Below are positions 1-5,538 of a DNA stretch of 6,705 bases, piece after piece. The stretch covers positions 1 to 6,705 of the forward strand of contig JAEYTN010000577.1 of assembly GCA_023433985.1 (NCBI GenBank), read 5' to 3'. Under the pieces are notes generated by a model, which was not told the DNA's origin, did not search any database, and saw nothing but the letters and a program-made list of their open reading frames with translations. Source of the DNA: Pseudomonadota bacterium. Its GTDB lineage: Bacteria > Pseudomonadota > Alphaproteobacteria > Rhizobiales > Devosiaceae. How positions within the stretch are numbered: position 1 is the first letter of the stretch; every line of letters begins with the position of its first letter. A program made the translations under genes and the position numbers.

Positions 1-1
1 G

Positions 2-910
2 GGGCAGACCTTCGTGATCATCGCGGCGGGCATCGATCTCAGCGTTGGCTGGGTGATGAGCCTGAGCTCGGTGCTGTCGGCGCATGCCATCCGCGCCTCG
101 TACAATGCGGGGGTGCCGCTGTTCTTCGCGGTGGTGCTCGGGTTTCTCGGCGGCGTCGGCGGGGCGAGCGCGGTTGGGCTGGTCAACGGGCTGATCATCG
201 CCAAGCTCAAGGTGCCGGCCTTCATCGTGACGCTCGGGACCTCGTTCATCGTGCGCGGGTTGTCGCTGCTGTTCAGCGAGAACACGACGGTGATCGGGCT
301 GCCCGAGGGGGTGCGCGACTACGGCAACGAGTCGCTGCTCTACTGGGTGCGCGGCGAGGGCGGCGGGTTCTACGTGCTCGACAAGCCGGACGTGACCGGG
401 GCGCTGCTGCGCTCGATGGACCGCATCCTCGCCTGGCCGGTGGTGGTCACGGCGGTAGTGGTGCTGCTGTGCATGTTCATCCTGAAGCGGACGCAGTTCG
501 GGCGGTACACCTACGCGATCGGCGGCAGCATGCAGGCGGCGCTGAGGACCGGCATTCCCGTCGACCGGCACATCATCAAGCTCTACATGCTGAGCTCCGC
601 GACCGCAGGCGTTGCGGGAGTGCTCTCGACGCTGCGGTTCACGGCTGGATCGGCGGTGATCGGCGACCCGCTGCTGCTGAGTTCGATCGCGGCGGTGATC
701 ATCGGCGGGGTGAGCCTGTTCGGCGGGGCGGGATCGATCGTCGGCACGGTGATCGGGGCACTGATCATCGCGGTGCTGACAACCGGGCTGGTGATGCTGA
801 ACGTGGATGCATTCTGGCAGTTCATCGTGGTGGGTGCGGTGGTGATCATCGCGGTGCTGATCGACCAGTCGCGCGACCTGATCCTCGGACGGCGCGGGAG
901 GGGCACGTGA
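2..910 (+). CDS. Sugar ABC transporter permease, RbsC/FrcC type (5' partial)
   Basis: This is an inner-membrane permease subunit of a carbohydrate ABC importer (BPD_transp_2 family, as in ribose, xylose or fructose systems). The reading frame is open to the window edge and its first visible residues are the middle of a conserved helix, GQTFVIIAAGIDLSVG. The true start therefore lies outside the window and perhaps 50 or more residues are missing; the GTG at 14 is not a start. The 302 visible residues contain the family hallmark GIDLSVG (residues 10-16) and about seven or eight hydrophobic segments. They also contain the cytoplasmic coupling loop (GRYTYAIGGS followed by AALRTGI) that contacts the ATPase. 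The TGA stop overlaps the GTG start of the ATPase gene, so the two are translationally coupled. A substrate-binding protein gene is expected upstream. The exact sugar cannot be read from the sequence. Confidence 0.93.
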   Translation, partial: GQTFVIIAAGIDLSVGWVMSLSSVLSAHAIRASYNAGVPLFFAVVLGFLGGVGGASAVGLVNGLIIAKLKVPAFIVTLGTSFIVRGLSLLFSENTTVIGLPEGVRDYGNESLLYWVRGEGGGFYVLDKPDVTGALLRSMDRILAWPVVVTAVVVLLCMFILKRTQFGRYTYAIGGSMQAALRTGIPVDRHIIKLYMLSSATAGVAGVLSTLRFTAGSAVIGDPLLLSSIAAVIIGGVSLFGGAGSIVGTVIGALIIAVLTTGLVMLNVDAFWQFIVVGAVVIIAVLIDQSRDLILGRRGRGT

Positions 911-1674
911 GCGAGCCGGTGCTTTCCATCCGCCGGCTGACGAAACGCTTCGGCGGGCTCGTGGCGGTGAACGACGTGAGCCTCGACATCCATCCGGGCG
1001 AGGTGGTGGCGCTGCTCGGAGACAACGGCGCGGGCAAGTCGACGCTGATCAAGTGCGTTTCAGGCGTGCACCGGGCCGACGAGGGCGAAATCCGCTTCGA
1101 GGGGAAGCCGGTGAGCTTCGCGCGGCCGATCGATGCGCGGGGCGCCGGGATCGAGACGATCTACCAGGACCTGGCGCTCGCCAACAATCTCGATGTGCCC
1201 TCGAACATCTTCCTCGGGCGGGAGATCAAGAACCGCTACCTCGGCGGGCTGGTTTCGACGCTCGACGACAGGCAGATGCTCAAGGAAGCCGAGCAGAGCC
1301 TTGCGACGCTCGACATCGTGTTCCCCACCATGACGCAGCCGATCGAGAGTCTTTCGGGCGGGCAGCGGCAGGCCGTGGCGATTGCGCGCGCCATCTACTG
1401 GAAGGCGCGGCTGATGATCATGGACGAGCCGACCAACAATCTCGGCGTGCCCGAGCAGCACAAGGTGCTCGAGCTGATCCGGCGGCTGCGGGACAGCGGC
1501 GTGCCGGTGGTGCTGATCACGCACACGATGCCCGACGTGTTCGCGGTGGCCGACCGCGTTGTGGTGATGCATCGCGGGCGAAAGGTCACGGAGAAACCGG
1601 CGAGCGCGACGGACGCTGCGGAGTTGGTGCAGTACATGGTCGGCGCACTCGATGATGGCCGACCTGCTGCCTAG
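907..1674 (+). CDS. Sugar ABC transporter ATP-binding protein, FrcA-like
   Basis: This 255-aa cytoplasmic ATPase powers the permease encoded just upstream. It has one nucleotide-binding domain, as in FrcA, rather than the double domain of RbsA. Motifs in order: Walker A GDNGAGKS (38-45, K44), Q-loop Q87 in YQDLAL, signature LSGGQ (149-153), Walker B LMIMDE (169-174, catalytic E174), D-loop region EPTNNLGV and switch histidine H206 in ITHTM. The FLGREI stretch near 102-107 is also typical of FrcA relatives. All catalytic residues are present, so it should be active. The GTG at 907 is chosen because GGAGG at 897-901 lies 5 bases upstream and the start overlaps the permease stop (GTGA). An upstream in-frame extension to 469 runs through the permease gene and is rejected. 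The sugar is unknown; FrcA-like wording rests on remembered similarity. Confidence 0.94.
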   Translation: MSEPVLSIRRLTKRFGGLVAVNDVSLDIHPGEVVALLGDNGAGKSTLIKCVSGVHRADEGEIRFEGKPVSFARPIDARGAGIETIYQDLALANNLDVPSNIFLGREIKNRYLGGLVSTLDDRQMLKEAEQSLATLDIVFPTMTQPIESLSGGQRQAVAIARAIYWKARLMIMDEPTNNLGVPEQHKVLELIRRLRDSGVPVVLITHTMPDVFAVADRVVVMHRGRKVTEKPASATDAAELVQYMVGALDDGRPAA

Positions 1675-1710
1675 TTGTTCATCCGGTTATTCACTGCAAT
1701 GGCAGCCAAC

Positions 1711-1746
1711 CTGCCATAGGACTTTCTTGTGCAAGAAAGTTGGCAG
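1711..1746. repeat. Long interrupted palindrome between the ABC operon and the KAP gene
   Basis: The core ACTTTCTTGTGCAAGAAAGT (1721-1740) has perfect 9-bp arms around a TG spacer. It is flanked by a second matching pair, CTGCCA (1711-1716) and TGGCAG (1741-1746), with four unpaired bases (1717-1720) on the left side. No T-run follows on either strand, so it does not look like an intrinsic terminator. Its position about 55 bases ahead of the KAP start suits a protein-binding operator, or the end of a former mobile segment. Function is inferred only from position and symmetry. Confidence 0.75.
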
Positions 1747-1775
1747 TAGCCGGAAATATATCCTCCACATATACT

Positions 1776-1794
1776 GCCCTCCATGCGGGAGGGC
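1776..1794 (+). promoter_or_regulatory. Hairpin covering the KAP ribosome binding site
   Basis: GCCCTCC (1776-1782) and GGAGGGC (1788-1794) form a perfect 7-bp GC-rich stem with the 5-base loop ATGCG. The right arm holds most of the Shine-Dalgarno sequence GGGAGGG (1787-1793) used by the ATG at 1800. In a transcript that begins upstream, the ribosome site would be paired. A transcript starting near 1782, for example from the weak -10-like TATACT at 1770-1775, would lack the left arm and leave the site free. No good -35 accompanies that -10, so the promoter idea is weak while the pairing is plain. Confidence 0.5.
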
Positions 1795-1799
1795 ACATC

Positions 1800-2468
1800 A
1801 TGGCTACCGCGAAAGTGACGTCGGCAGGGTGGACCGACGTCGAAGCAGAGGCACTGACACTTTGTGAGCCTTTCATCCTCAAGGGCGCGCCCTCCATCGA
1901 ACGCGTCCTGAAGGCTAGCGCCCACTATCTCAGCCTCGACACGGCAACCTCCCGGCTACTGCTTGGGCCTGCGGCTCTGCTCCGCGGGTATGTTTCCGTT
2001 GGCCTCACCGACAGTTCGGTGTTCGAGCACGGGGATACGACGACGTGGCTCGTCGAGTGGCTCAAGACATCGCGGACGTCGATCGCGGAGCCCAGCCGCG
2101 CGCAGCAGGACGCGATCCTTGAAAGCTGTCAGAACGGATGGCCCGTCGCATTCGAGCCGGGCACAGGCGACACGTTCGAAGTCGCGGTGGAGTATGCCCG
2201 CCGGACCACCGAAGCCAGGCAGACTGCCTCGGCGCGGCATGTGTTCGCTGCCTTGCTCAACCACCCCATCTTCGCGACGCGGCTTGGCGAGGTCGTGGGC
2301 GTCACGCCACCGCTGGACATAGCCGACCTTCGGCGCTTCTTCCTCGCCAAGATCAAGATCAGCCCCGCTTCGGACGAACGGGCGCGGCTAGACGAATGGG
2401 ACGCGATCGTGCTCGGTCGGCTGCTGCGCCTGCGGCGGATACAAGAAGACTGGCAAGGCCATACATGA
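1800..2468 (+). pseudogene. N-terminal fragment of a broken KAP NTPase (Clp-N-like region)
   Basis: This is an open frame of 222 aa with a strong ribosome site (GGGAGGG at 1787-1793, 6 bases before the ATG). The protein is soluble and mostly helical. Residues 133-170 (ARRTTEARQTASARHVFAALL onward) resemble a Clp N-terminal repeat, and residues 37-65 look like a first such repeat. Clp-N-like regions ahead of KAP domains are known to me from bacterial KAP proteins, but this match is by eye. The frame ends abruptly at the TGA at 2466-2468, and the homologous protein resumes at once in another frame without the Walker A region. I therefore read this as the front of a disrupted gene, although the fragment itself could still be translated. 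A TTG at 1740 in the same frame would add 20 residues but lies inside the upstream palindrome and has no ribosome site. Confidence 0.6.
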
Positions 2469-2999
2469 CGACCTGGTCGAGCGCGTGACAGCGCACGTGA
2501 GCAAGCTGGCGCTGGAGGCGGCGGCCGCGTCCAAAGCGGAGAAAGAGGGGCAGGCCGAACTCGAGGACGCGCAGCAGGCCCGCAACAAGGCAGCCACCGA
2601 GGCAGCAGAGGCCAGGAACCCAACGCCACAGGTCGTGCTGGATGCGATCATCCACGCGTACGAGACGCACAAGGGTGACCTCGAGGAACTGGGGATCAAG
2701 ACCAACGTGACGGCTCCCGAGGCGACCATCGACGAGTTCGTCAAGCTGGCGCGCAGTCTGCGGGACAGTGGAGGGCAGTGGCGGGCGCTGGGCGCTACGG
2801 TGAAGGCCCGCAAATGGCGCGGCGGCTTGCTGGCGCTGTCGCTTCTGCTGGCGGTGGTGTGCGTCGTGGGCATTTTCTGGTTCGCTCCGGCGGCGGTGGC
2901 GGCCTTCCTCGCCGCGCTCGCTGCGGCGACCGCTGCCGTGGCGCCGGGGTTGAAGGCCATCAACGCCGTCCTGAGAGCAACCTCATCGTTCAGCGCCGA
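2464..2999 (+). pseudogene. Middle fragment of KAP NTPase (coiled coil and membrane hairpin)
   Basis: This is the frame-1 part of the broken KAP gene. It begins about HDDLVERVTAHVSKLA, where intact relatives would be just past the Walker A region. An Ala/Glu/Lys-rich stretch likely to be a coiled coil follows (about 2500-2617). After it come two close hydrophobic segments: one at 2821-2883 (GLLALSLLLAVVCVVGIFWF) and an alanine-rich one at 2887-2940. A membrane hairpin placed between Walker A and Walker B is a described trait of bacterial KAP NTPases, so the order fits. Frame 1 stays open to 3612, but from about 2975 its product turns into Ser/Arg-rich nonsense while frame 3 carries the family motifs. 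A GTG at 2485 could start this piece but has no convincing ribosome site. The exact ends are estimates. Confidence 0.65.
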
Positions 3000-4304
3000 G
3001 CTCAGCGGTTTGACGATGACAAGCAGAAGAAATTCCTCGAGTCCGAGGCCAGGCTCGAGGCCGCTTCCAAGGAGATGGATGCGCGCCGGGAGGCTGCGCG
3101 GCGGGCCGACGCAGCGCTTGCGCGTTATCGGGACAAGGCGGCGACCAAGAATCCGCTCCGGCTCTTACGATACGTGCTCGAGGACGCCCCCGAGGCCAAG
3201 GCCGTGGCCGAGGAGCTGGGACTCATCAGCCGAGCCCGGCGGCTGTTCCAGGAGGTCGACGAAATTGCCCGGGTCGAACGGAGCAAGATGCTCGGCATGC
3301 CTGTCACCGACGCGGATCGGAGCGAGGCAGCGTTGCCCGACATCGACGTACCCGACCGGATCGTTCTGTACATCGATGATCTCGACCGCTGCACCCGGGA
3401 GCAGGTCTATGCGGTGCTGCAGGCGGTGCATCTGCTGCTGGCGTTCGACATCTTCGTCGTCGTCGTCGGGGTCGATCTTCGCTGGGTGGAGGGTGCGATT
3501 GCGGAGCACTTCCGATCGGTCGACGGAGAGGACGATGCGAAAGCGCGCGGCAAGCGTGCGGTCGACTATCTCGAAAAGATCTTCCAGGTGCCGTTCTGGC
3601 TGCCGAAGCTAACGGTTTCGTCGGGTACGACCGAAAGCGGGTTCAGCAAGTATGTGCAGGGCCTGATCGGGAGCGAGGTGAAACGGAAGACCTCGACCAT
3701 GGGCGGAGGGAACGCTGCTGGAGCGCAACAGACGCTGGCCAGCGGAGAGGTAACGGTGGGCGCAATTGGCGGCGCCAAAGAGGCGCCCAGCGACCACGCT
3801 TCGAACGGACCTGCGGCGAGGATCGAGGCAGTCGAGTTTGAAACCAAGGAGGCCGAGTTCCTGAAGAGCTCGGCCCTCGGTGCGGTAGCCAACAAGACGC
3901 CGCGCGCGGTCAAGCGCCTCGTCAACATCTACCGCCTGATACGCACCAAGATGAGCACTGACGAACGAAACGACCTACTGGGATTGAAGGGCAAGGCACC
4001 GCTCTACCCGGTCGCCGCTGCGATGGCGGCGATCGAGGTGGGACAGCCGATAGAGATCAAAGAGGCAGTACAGCTGCTGCTCGCGCCGTCTCAAACGTTG
4101 GACGAAGGCAAGAGCTTCGCGACCGCGGTGACATCGGCGCGGGACACGAAGTCTTCGATCATTCCCGAGGAGGTCGAGAAGCTTCTTACCGCCGTCGATA
4201 CGGCGCGCGGGACAAGGCGCCCCGCCACGCCGGCAGACTACAGACGCGCCGCCGAACTGGTCGGACGATTCTCCTTCGCCCACCCCGAAGCCGTATCGGA
4301 GTAG
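2979..4304 (+). pseudogene. C-terminal fragment of KAP-family P-loop NTPase (Walker B part)
   Basis: This frame-3 part of about 440 aa carries the recognisable KAP core. A charged helical stretch (3012-3120) is followed by ELGLISRARRLF (3213-3248) and the KAP Walker B signature IDDLDRC (3372-3392). Next come the strand FVVVVGVDLRW (3453-3485), YLEKIFQVPFWLP (3567-3605) and PRAVKRLVNIYRLI (3900-3941). A Gly/Ala-rich linker (about 3680-3800) separates the last two. KAP proteins are membrane-associated P-loop NTPases; the family includes the phage-exclusion protein PifA and animal Kidins220. The motifs are undamaged, so decay is recent or the break is a sequencing error. No Walker A occurs anywhere upstream in frame. 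A GTG at 2778 could open this frame, but residues encoded before about 2975 there are not family-like. The next gene, dksA, is convergent. Confidence 0.8.
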
Positions 4305-4337
4305 GACCGGTCGTCGTTGCACCCCCGCCCCCGAAAC

Positions 4338-4370
4338 AACAAGGCCCGCGTAGTCGCGGGCCTCCTTGTT
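4338..4370. terminator. Bidirectional intrinsic terminator between the KAP gene and dksA
   Basis: GGCCCGCG (4343-4350) and CGCGGGCC (4355-4362) form a perfect 8-bp stem with a TAGT loop. AACAA (4338-4342) and TTGTT (4366-4370) extend it after a 3-base bulge. Read on the minus strand the stem is followed by TTGTTGTTT, a good U-rich tail for dksA. On the plus strand TTGTT gives a weaker tail for the KAP side. The outer arm overlaps the dksA TAA stop (4369-4371), so stop codon and terminator share bases. Confidence 0.85.
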
Positions 4371-4782
4371 ATTCGTCACGGTACACCTTTTCGCGGCGCT
4401 CGTGCATTTCCTGGGCTTCCAGGGAGAGCGTGGCGATGGGTCGGGCATCGAGGCGGGCGATGCCGATGGGATCGCCGGTTTCCTCGCAGTAGCCGTAGGT
4501 GCCGTCCTCGATCCGCTTCAGCGCCGCGTCGATCTTGGAGATCAGCTTGCGTTGCCGGTCGCGGGTACGAAGCTCGAGGGCCCGGTCGCTTTCGGACGAG
4601 GCCCGATCGGCCATGTCCGGATGGTTCTGGCTTTCCTCCTGGAGGTTCTCCAGGGTTTCGCGGCTTTCGCGAAGGATCTCGTCCTTCCACCGTTCGAGCT
4701 TCTGGCGGAAATACTCCCGCTGCCGCGGGTTCATAAACGGCTCGTCTTCTGTCGGCCGGTAGTCAAGAACTTCAGTAGACAT
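4369..4782 (-). CDS. dksA: RNA polymerase-binding transcription factor DksA
   Basis: This 137-aa protein binds the RNA polymerase secondary channel and, with ppGpp, adjusts transcription of rRNA and amino-acid genes under starvation. The N-terminal half forms the coiled coil. Its tip residues are conserved: D56, D59 and A61 in DMADRAS match D71, D74 and A76 of E. coli DksA. The C-terminal globular part (YGYCEETGDPIGIARL and on) keeps only one of the four zinc-finger cysteines, C99. The others are T102, S120 and A123 at the positions of E. coli C117, C135 and C138. As far as I recall, a Cys-poor finger is usual for alphaproteobacterial DksA and compatible with zinc-independent folding. The protein is full length for the family. 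The ATG has only a weak upstream GGAATCGAG. It lies downstream of fliX on the same strand, with its own promoter candidate and a terminator at its stop. Confidence 0.96.
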   Translation of the reverse strand: MSTEVLDYRPTEDEPFMNPRQREYFRQKLERWKDEILRESRETLENLQEESQNHPDMADRASSESDRALELRTRDRQRKLISKIDAALKRIEDGTYGYCEETGDPIGIARLDARPIATLSLEAQEMHERREKVYRDE

Positions 4783-4817
4783 TCTGACTCGATTCCAAAA
4801 CGCCCCTAATGGCGGGG

Positions 4818-4846
4818 CTTATAGTCAGCAACCCGTACGCGGGCAA
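4818..4846 (-). promoter_or_regulatory. Candidate sigma-70 promoter of dksA
   Basis: On the minus strand TTGCCC (4846-4841) and TATAAG (4823-4818) are separated by exactly 17 bases. They match 4 of 6 and 5 of 6 housekeeping consensus positions. Transcription would start near 4811, giving a leader of about 30 bases before the dksA ATG. No terminator separates fliX from dksA, so read-through from fliX is also possible. Confidence 0.55.
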
Positions 4847-4897
4847 GCGTTGAAAACCTTGGTGATTAACACGTGAGTGAGGTTGCGGCCGAGTGTG

Positions 4898-5311
4898 TCA
4901 GGCCGGGTACAGCCCGTGCTTGGCGAGCTCGACCCGGGCGCGGAGCTCTATGTCGTCGAGCAGGGCCTCGAGGCGTGGGTCGGCTTTCTCGCGCGCCTGC
5001 CCAAGCACTGCCATGAGCTGGTTGAGGCGGCTTTCCGAGACGCGGCCACTCAGGAGGTCGGCTTTCATCTCGTCGAGCGTGTCGAGAAGCTGGGTGCCGC
5101 GGCGGACCAACTTCTTCTTGCGCAGCAATGGGTCCTCGACCGCCTGCAGGGCAAGGAGCGCATCGAGCGAGGTGGCGGGCGCGACAGTGGCGGCGGGCCG
5201 GCTCTCGGCCGCGGCAGAGCCATCGTTGACGTAGAAGGGCGAAGCGGACGAACGCGCGGTGGCCGTGCGACCACCGAGATTGCCTATCCGCGCATTGCCG
5301 TCGATCCGCAC
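4898..5311 (-). CDS. fliX: Flagellar assembly regulator FliX
   Basis: FliX is an alphaproteobacterial regulator that couples assembly of the early flagellar basal body to the activator FlbD, and so to sigma-54 flagellar genes. The 137-aa product has a low-complexity Ala/Ser-rich N-terminus and a conserved helical C-terminal two-thirds. That part contains LDALLALQ (49-56), DPLLRKKKLVRRG (60-72), a helix around LLDTLDEMK (75-83) and the C-terminal IELRARVELAK (121-131). The GTG at 5311 is chosen: GAGG lies 9 bases upstream, and the product begins MRIDGNARIG, typical of rhizobial homologues as I recall them. A TTG at 5320 would add three residues but abuts the GAGG with no spacing. The gene is divergent from flgI, as in Caulobacter, and precedes dksA on its strand. 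Confidence 0.92.
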   Translation of the reverse strand: MRIDGNARIGNLGGRTATARSSASPFYVNDGSAAAESRPAATVAPATSLDALLALQAVEDPLLRKKKLVRRGTQLLDTLDEMKADLLSGRVSESRLNQLMAVLGQAREKADPRLEALLDDIELRARVELAKHGLYPA

Positions 5312-5337
5312 CGGACTCAACCTCGTCGCCCCATGGC

Positions 5338-5352
5338 CGGCAAAATCTGCCG
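5338..5352. promoter_or_regulatory. FlbD (ftr)-like dyad 1
   Basis: CGGCAAAATCTGCCG is a perfect 5-bp dyad, CGGCA-N5-TGCCG. It resembles, from memory, the Caulobacter ftr elements bound by FlbD. It lies between the CtrA box and the fliX start, near where fliX transcription would begin, so it could serve for repression of fliX, and about 120 bases upstream of the flgI sigma-54 element. Binding is inferred. Confidence 0.4.
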
Positions 5353-5357
5353 CGACC

Positions 5358-5374
5358 GGTTAAGCAAAGGTTAA
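5358..5374 (-). promoter_or_regulatory. CtrA-type box upstream of fliX
   Basis: On the minus strand TTAACCTTTGCTTAACC matches the full CtrA consensus TTAA-N7-TTAAC, with two TTAACC direct repeats. It ends 46 bases before the fliX GTG, where it would cover a -35 region. CtrA control of class II flagellar genes, including fliX, is established in Caulobacter. No convincing -10 is visible downstream. Confidence 0.75.
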
Positions 5375-5378
5375 TTTG

Positions 5379-5397
5379 CCCGGCAGGAAGTGCCTGG
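5379..5397. promoter_or_regulatory. FlbD (ftr)-like dyad 2
   Basis: CCCGGCAGGAAGTGCCTGG repeats the layout of dyad 1: CGGCA (5381-5385), five purines, then TGCC (5391-5394). It lies about 75-90 bases upstream of the flgI -24 element, a distance usual for enhancer sites of sigma-54 activators. FlbD binding is inferred from architecture and gene context. Confidence 0.4.
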
Positions 5398-5439
5398 CTG
5401 GCACAACAGCACCCTGCCCGGTGCAATCTAGCCAAGCAA

Positions 5440-5452
5440 TTTCAACGAGTTG
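5440..5452 (+). promoter_or_regulatory. IHF-like site
   Basis: TTTCAACGAGTTG matches the IHF consensus WATCAANNNNTTR with one mismatch, at the second base. It lies between the ftr-like dyads and the sigma-54 element, the usual place for a bending protein that loops an activator onto its promoter. The consensus is loose, so confidence rests mainly on position. Confidence 0.35.
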
Positions 5453-5469
5453 GATGCCACGCCCAAAGT

Positions 5470-5485
5470 TGGCACGGAATTCGCA
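5470..5485 (+). promoter_or_regulatory. Sigma-54 promoter of flgI
   Basis: TGGCACGGAATTCGCA fits the -24/-12 consensus TGGCACG-N4-TTGCW with a single mismatch (TCGC for TTGC). The invariant GG (5471-5472) and GC (5483-5484) are exactly 10 bases apart. Transcription should begin near 5496. Class III flagellar genes in Caulobacter use this promoter type. Confidence 0.8.
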
Positions 5486-5538
5486 ACGAGGGGTTCGTCA
5501 AGGTGCGTGGGGACGTGCCGACACCTCGGGGACTACGA

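Noticed and set aside
894..909. Similarity of the ABC ATPase and KAP ribosome sites (both GCGGGAGGG...CAC)
   Set aside because: The shared bases are mainly Shine-Dalgarno sequence in a GC-rich genome. It is too short to imply duplication.
1721..1740. Intrinsic terminator of the ABC operon
   Set aside because: The palindrome is strong, but neither strand has a T-run after it, and the stem core is not GC-rich.
2154..2174. EPGTGDT in the N-terminal fragment, similar to an AAA Walker A
   Set aside because: The lysine is replaced by Asp, the spacing and surroundings do not fit a P-loop, and it lies within the Clp-N-like helical region.
2437..2460. Walker A-like GYKKTGKA in frame 1 just before the middle KAP fragment
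   Set aside because: Ala replaces the required Ser/Thr, the preceding residues (CSVGCCACG) are not a beta strand of the family, and a TAG at 2389 closes the frame. It looks like chance reading of out-of-frame sequence.
2974..3005. Programmed -1 frameshift in the KAP gene
   Set aside because: There is no X XXY YYZ slippery heptamer in the overlap, and the Walker A loss independently shows decay.
1675..4337. Flanking direct repeats or att sites marking a mobile island
   Set aside because: I compared the two sides of the KAP gene by eye and saw no shared repeat, tRNA, integrase or transposase. Boundaries cannot be supported.
4317..4809. Plus-strand open frames across dksA
   Set aside because: These are antisense shadows of a clear dksA gene; their products are Arg/Gly/Ser-rich or unlike any family.
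4802..4843. Short dyads (GCCCC/GGGGC and CCCG/CGGG) near the dksA promoter
   Set aside because: Arms of 4-5 bases in GC-rich DNA are expected by chance, and the first lies partly outside the predicted transcript.
4877..5374. Plus-strand open frame across fliX
   Set aside because: It is antisense to fliX, with no ribosome site or recognisable domain, and it runs into the divergent control region.
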